Positions 63,445 to 64,000 of a stretch of 64,000 nucleotides of DNA are shown here, piece after piece (the stretch's first letter is position 1; every line of letters begins with the position of its first letter). This DNA is from Exiguobacterium aurantiacum DSM 6208 (GTDB taxonomy: Bacteria > Bacillota > Bacilli > Exiguobacteriales > Exiguobacteriaceae). The stretch lies in NCBI RefSeq assembly GCF_000702585.1, contig NZ_JNIQ01000001.1:1555001-1619000 (forward strand), given 5' to 3'. The translations under genes and the position numbers were made by a program. Below the pieces are notes generated by a model. It was not told the origin of the DNA. It saw nothing but the letters and a program-made list of their open reading frames with translations, and searched no databases.

Positions 63445-63890
63445 GCGTGTTTCTTCTTTGCAGGAATAACTGTCAGCGGCACCGTCAAATACAGGATGAT
63501 CAATCCGATTCCGACATAAAGAAAAGCGGGGGACAGATGAAACAAGACGATAAGTATGAACATCGGGACGATTGTCATCGCAACCGCATACGGCCAAGCT
63601 TGTCGATATGGCCAAGCCTTCCTTTGACGTACTCTCGTGATGAGTTGGACGTAGAGGGCGGCAAGGGCGACCGTTATCATATAGAAGAAGAAGACGGCAA
63701 AGCCATGTAAAAACAACCACATCGGTGCAAAGAAGTCAGGTTGTAACATGATGTAATCAACGATTGTGACCAAAACGGCAAAGCCGATACTCGCAATCAT
63801 ATAAGCGTGGAGCGGGGCGAGACGGAGGCGTAGCGCCTGTTTCGTAGGGATGAGACTATGTCGTATAAATGTAGTGGTCGACTTAAGCAT
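63423..63890 (-). CDS. small multi-pass membrane protein, possibly a shortened DUF1189 (YqgB-like)
   Basis: This 155-residue protein has four hydrophobic segments (about 28-50, 55-82, 100-120 and 122-145) and a basic tail ending KKKHATKPKPD. The N-terminus resembles DUF1189 (a phenylalanine-rich helix, SLIPTK, then Arg), as does YRQAWPYA before the third segment, but the large central domain of that family is missing. B. subtilis has yqgB (DUF1189) close to ispG, which supports the guess. The ATG follows TTGGAG. A weak promoter (TATAAC on the minus strand) lies upstream. Confidence 0.6.
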   Translation of the reverse strand: MLKSTTTFIRHSLIPTKQALRLRLAPLHAYMIASIGFAVLVTIVDYIMLQPDFFAPMWLFLHGFAVFFFYMITVALAALYVQLITRVRQRKAWPYRQAWPYAVAMTIVPMFILIVLFHLSPAFLYVGIGLIILYLTVPLTVIPAKKKHATKPKPD

Positions 63891-64000
63891 AGGTTAAACT
63901 CCAATCTGTTATAGTACAAACTCAAAAAAACAAACAAAAATCATACAGCTGTTTAATAAAACCTTAACATTAAACGTGTTTACATTCGGTTGGTGAAGAA

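Overview
The window is a gene-dense chromosomal segment (about 53% GC by eye) of a low-to-mid GC Firmicute of the order Bacillales. Gene order follows the Bacillus subtilis yqe/yqf region closely: comEC-yqzM-holA-rpsT-lepA-hemW-hrcA-grpE-dnaK-dnaJ-prmA-rsmE, then rpsU-yqeY-nfeD-floA-phoH-pgpH-ybeY-dgkA-era-recO-glyQS-ccpN-ppsR-dnaG-rpoD-cccA-trmK-yqfO-ispH-cshB-nfo, then zur-yqfW-ispG. The sporulation genes found within this order in Bacillus (gpr, spoIIP, yqfC, yqfD) are absent. Together with the GC content and protein sequences this suggests an Exiguobacterium-like, non-sporulating organism; the genus is an inference. I see no tRNA or rRNA gene, insertion sequence, prophage or CRISPR array.

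Layout. 1-3.5 kb: end of comEC, the small gene yqzM, holA, an acetyltransferase and rpsT. 3.7-10.3 kb: lepA, a serC-serA-DUF1015 serine cluster and hemW. 10.4-17.6 kb: a UPF0637 gene, then the heat-shock operon hrcA-grpE-dnaK-dnaJ-prmA-rsmE with a CIRCE operator. 17.6-26.5 kb: a block not found here in B. subtilis, holding a large secreted subtilase, a methionine-to-cysteine operon (yrrT-luxS-mccA-mccB), rarD and deoC. 26.5-35.1 kb: rpsU-yqeY, an envelope-stress operon (nfeD-floA plus a small membrane protein) with a sigma-W-like promoter, and a run from phoH to recO. 35.1-42.9 kb: a T-box-controlled glyQS, ccpN-ppsR and the dnaG-rpoD macromolecular synthesis operon. 43-52.3 kb: cytochrome c, trmK-yqfO, ispH, an orphan histidine kinase with a binding-protein partner, a DEAD-box helicase, nfo with a zinc-finger/HNH-like gene, and a XapX-type gene. 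52.3-64 kb: ppx-ppk, the Zur-controlled zinc uptake operon znuC-znuB-zur, nnrD, yqfW, ispG, a chemoreceptor-like protein and a small membrane protein.

Most genes are core functions in short same-strand operons with 4-35 base overlaps, separated by clear intrinsic terminators. Visible control elements are a CIRCE operator, a glycyl T-box, a probable Zur box, a sigma-W-type promoter, several good sigma-A promoters and a few unexplained inverted repeats.

No exotic new system is obvious. The points most worth a second look are the DUF1015 protein of the serine cluster, which carries a ParB/Srx-like DGHHR motif; the kinase plus binding-protein pair without a response regulator; the degenerate HNH-like gene after nfo; the orphan terminator between the subtilase and yrrT; the dnaG leader hairpin; and the perfect inverted repeat at the ppx promoter.
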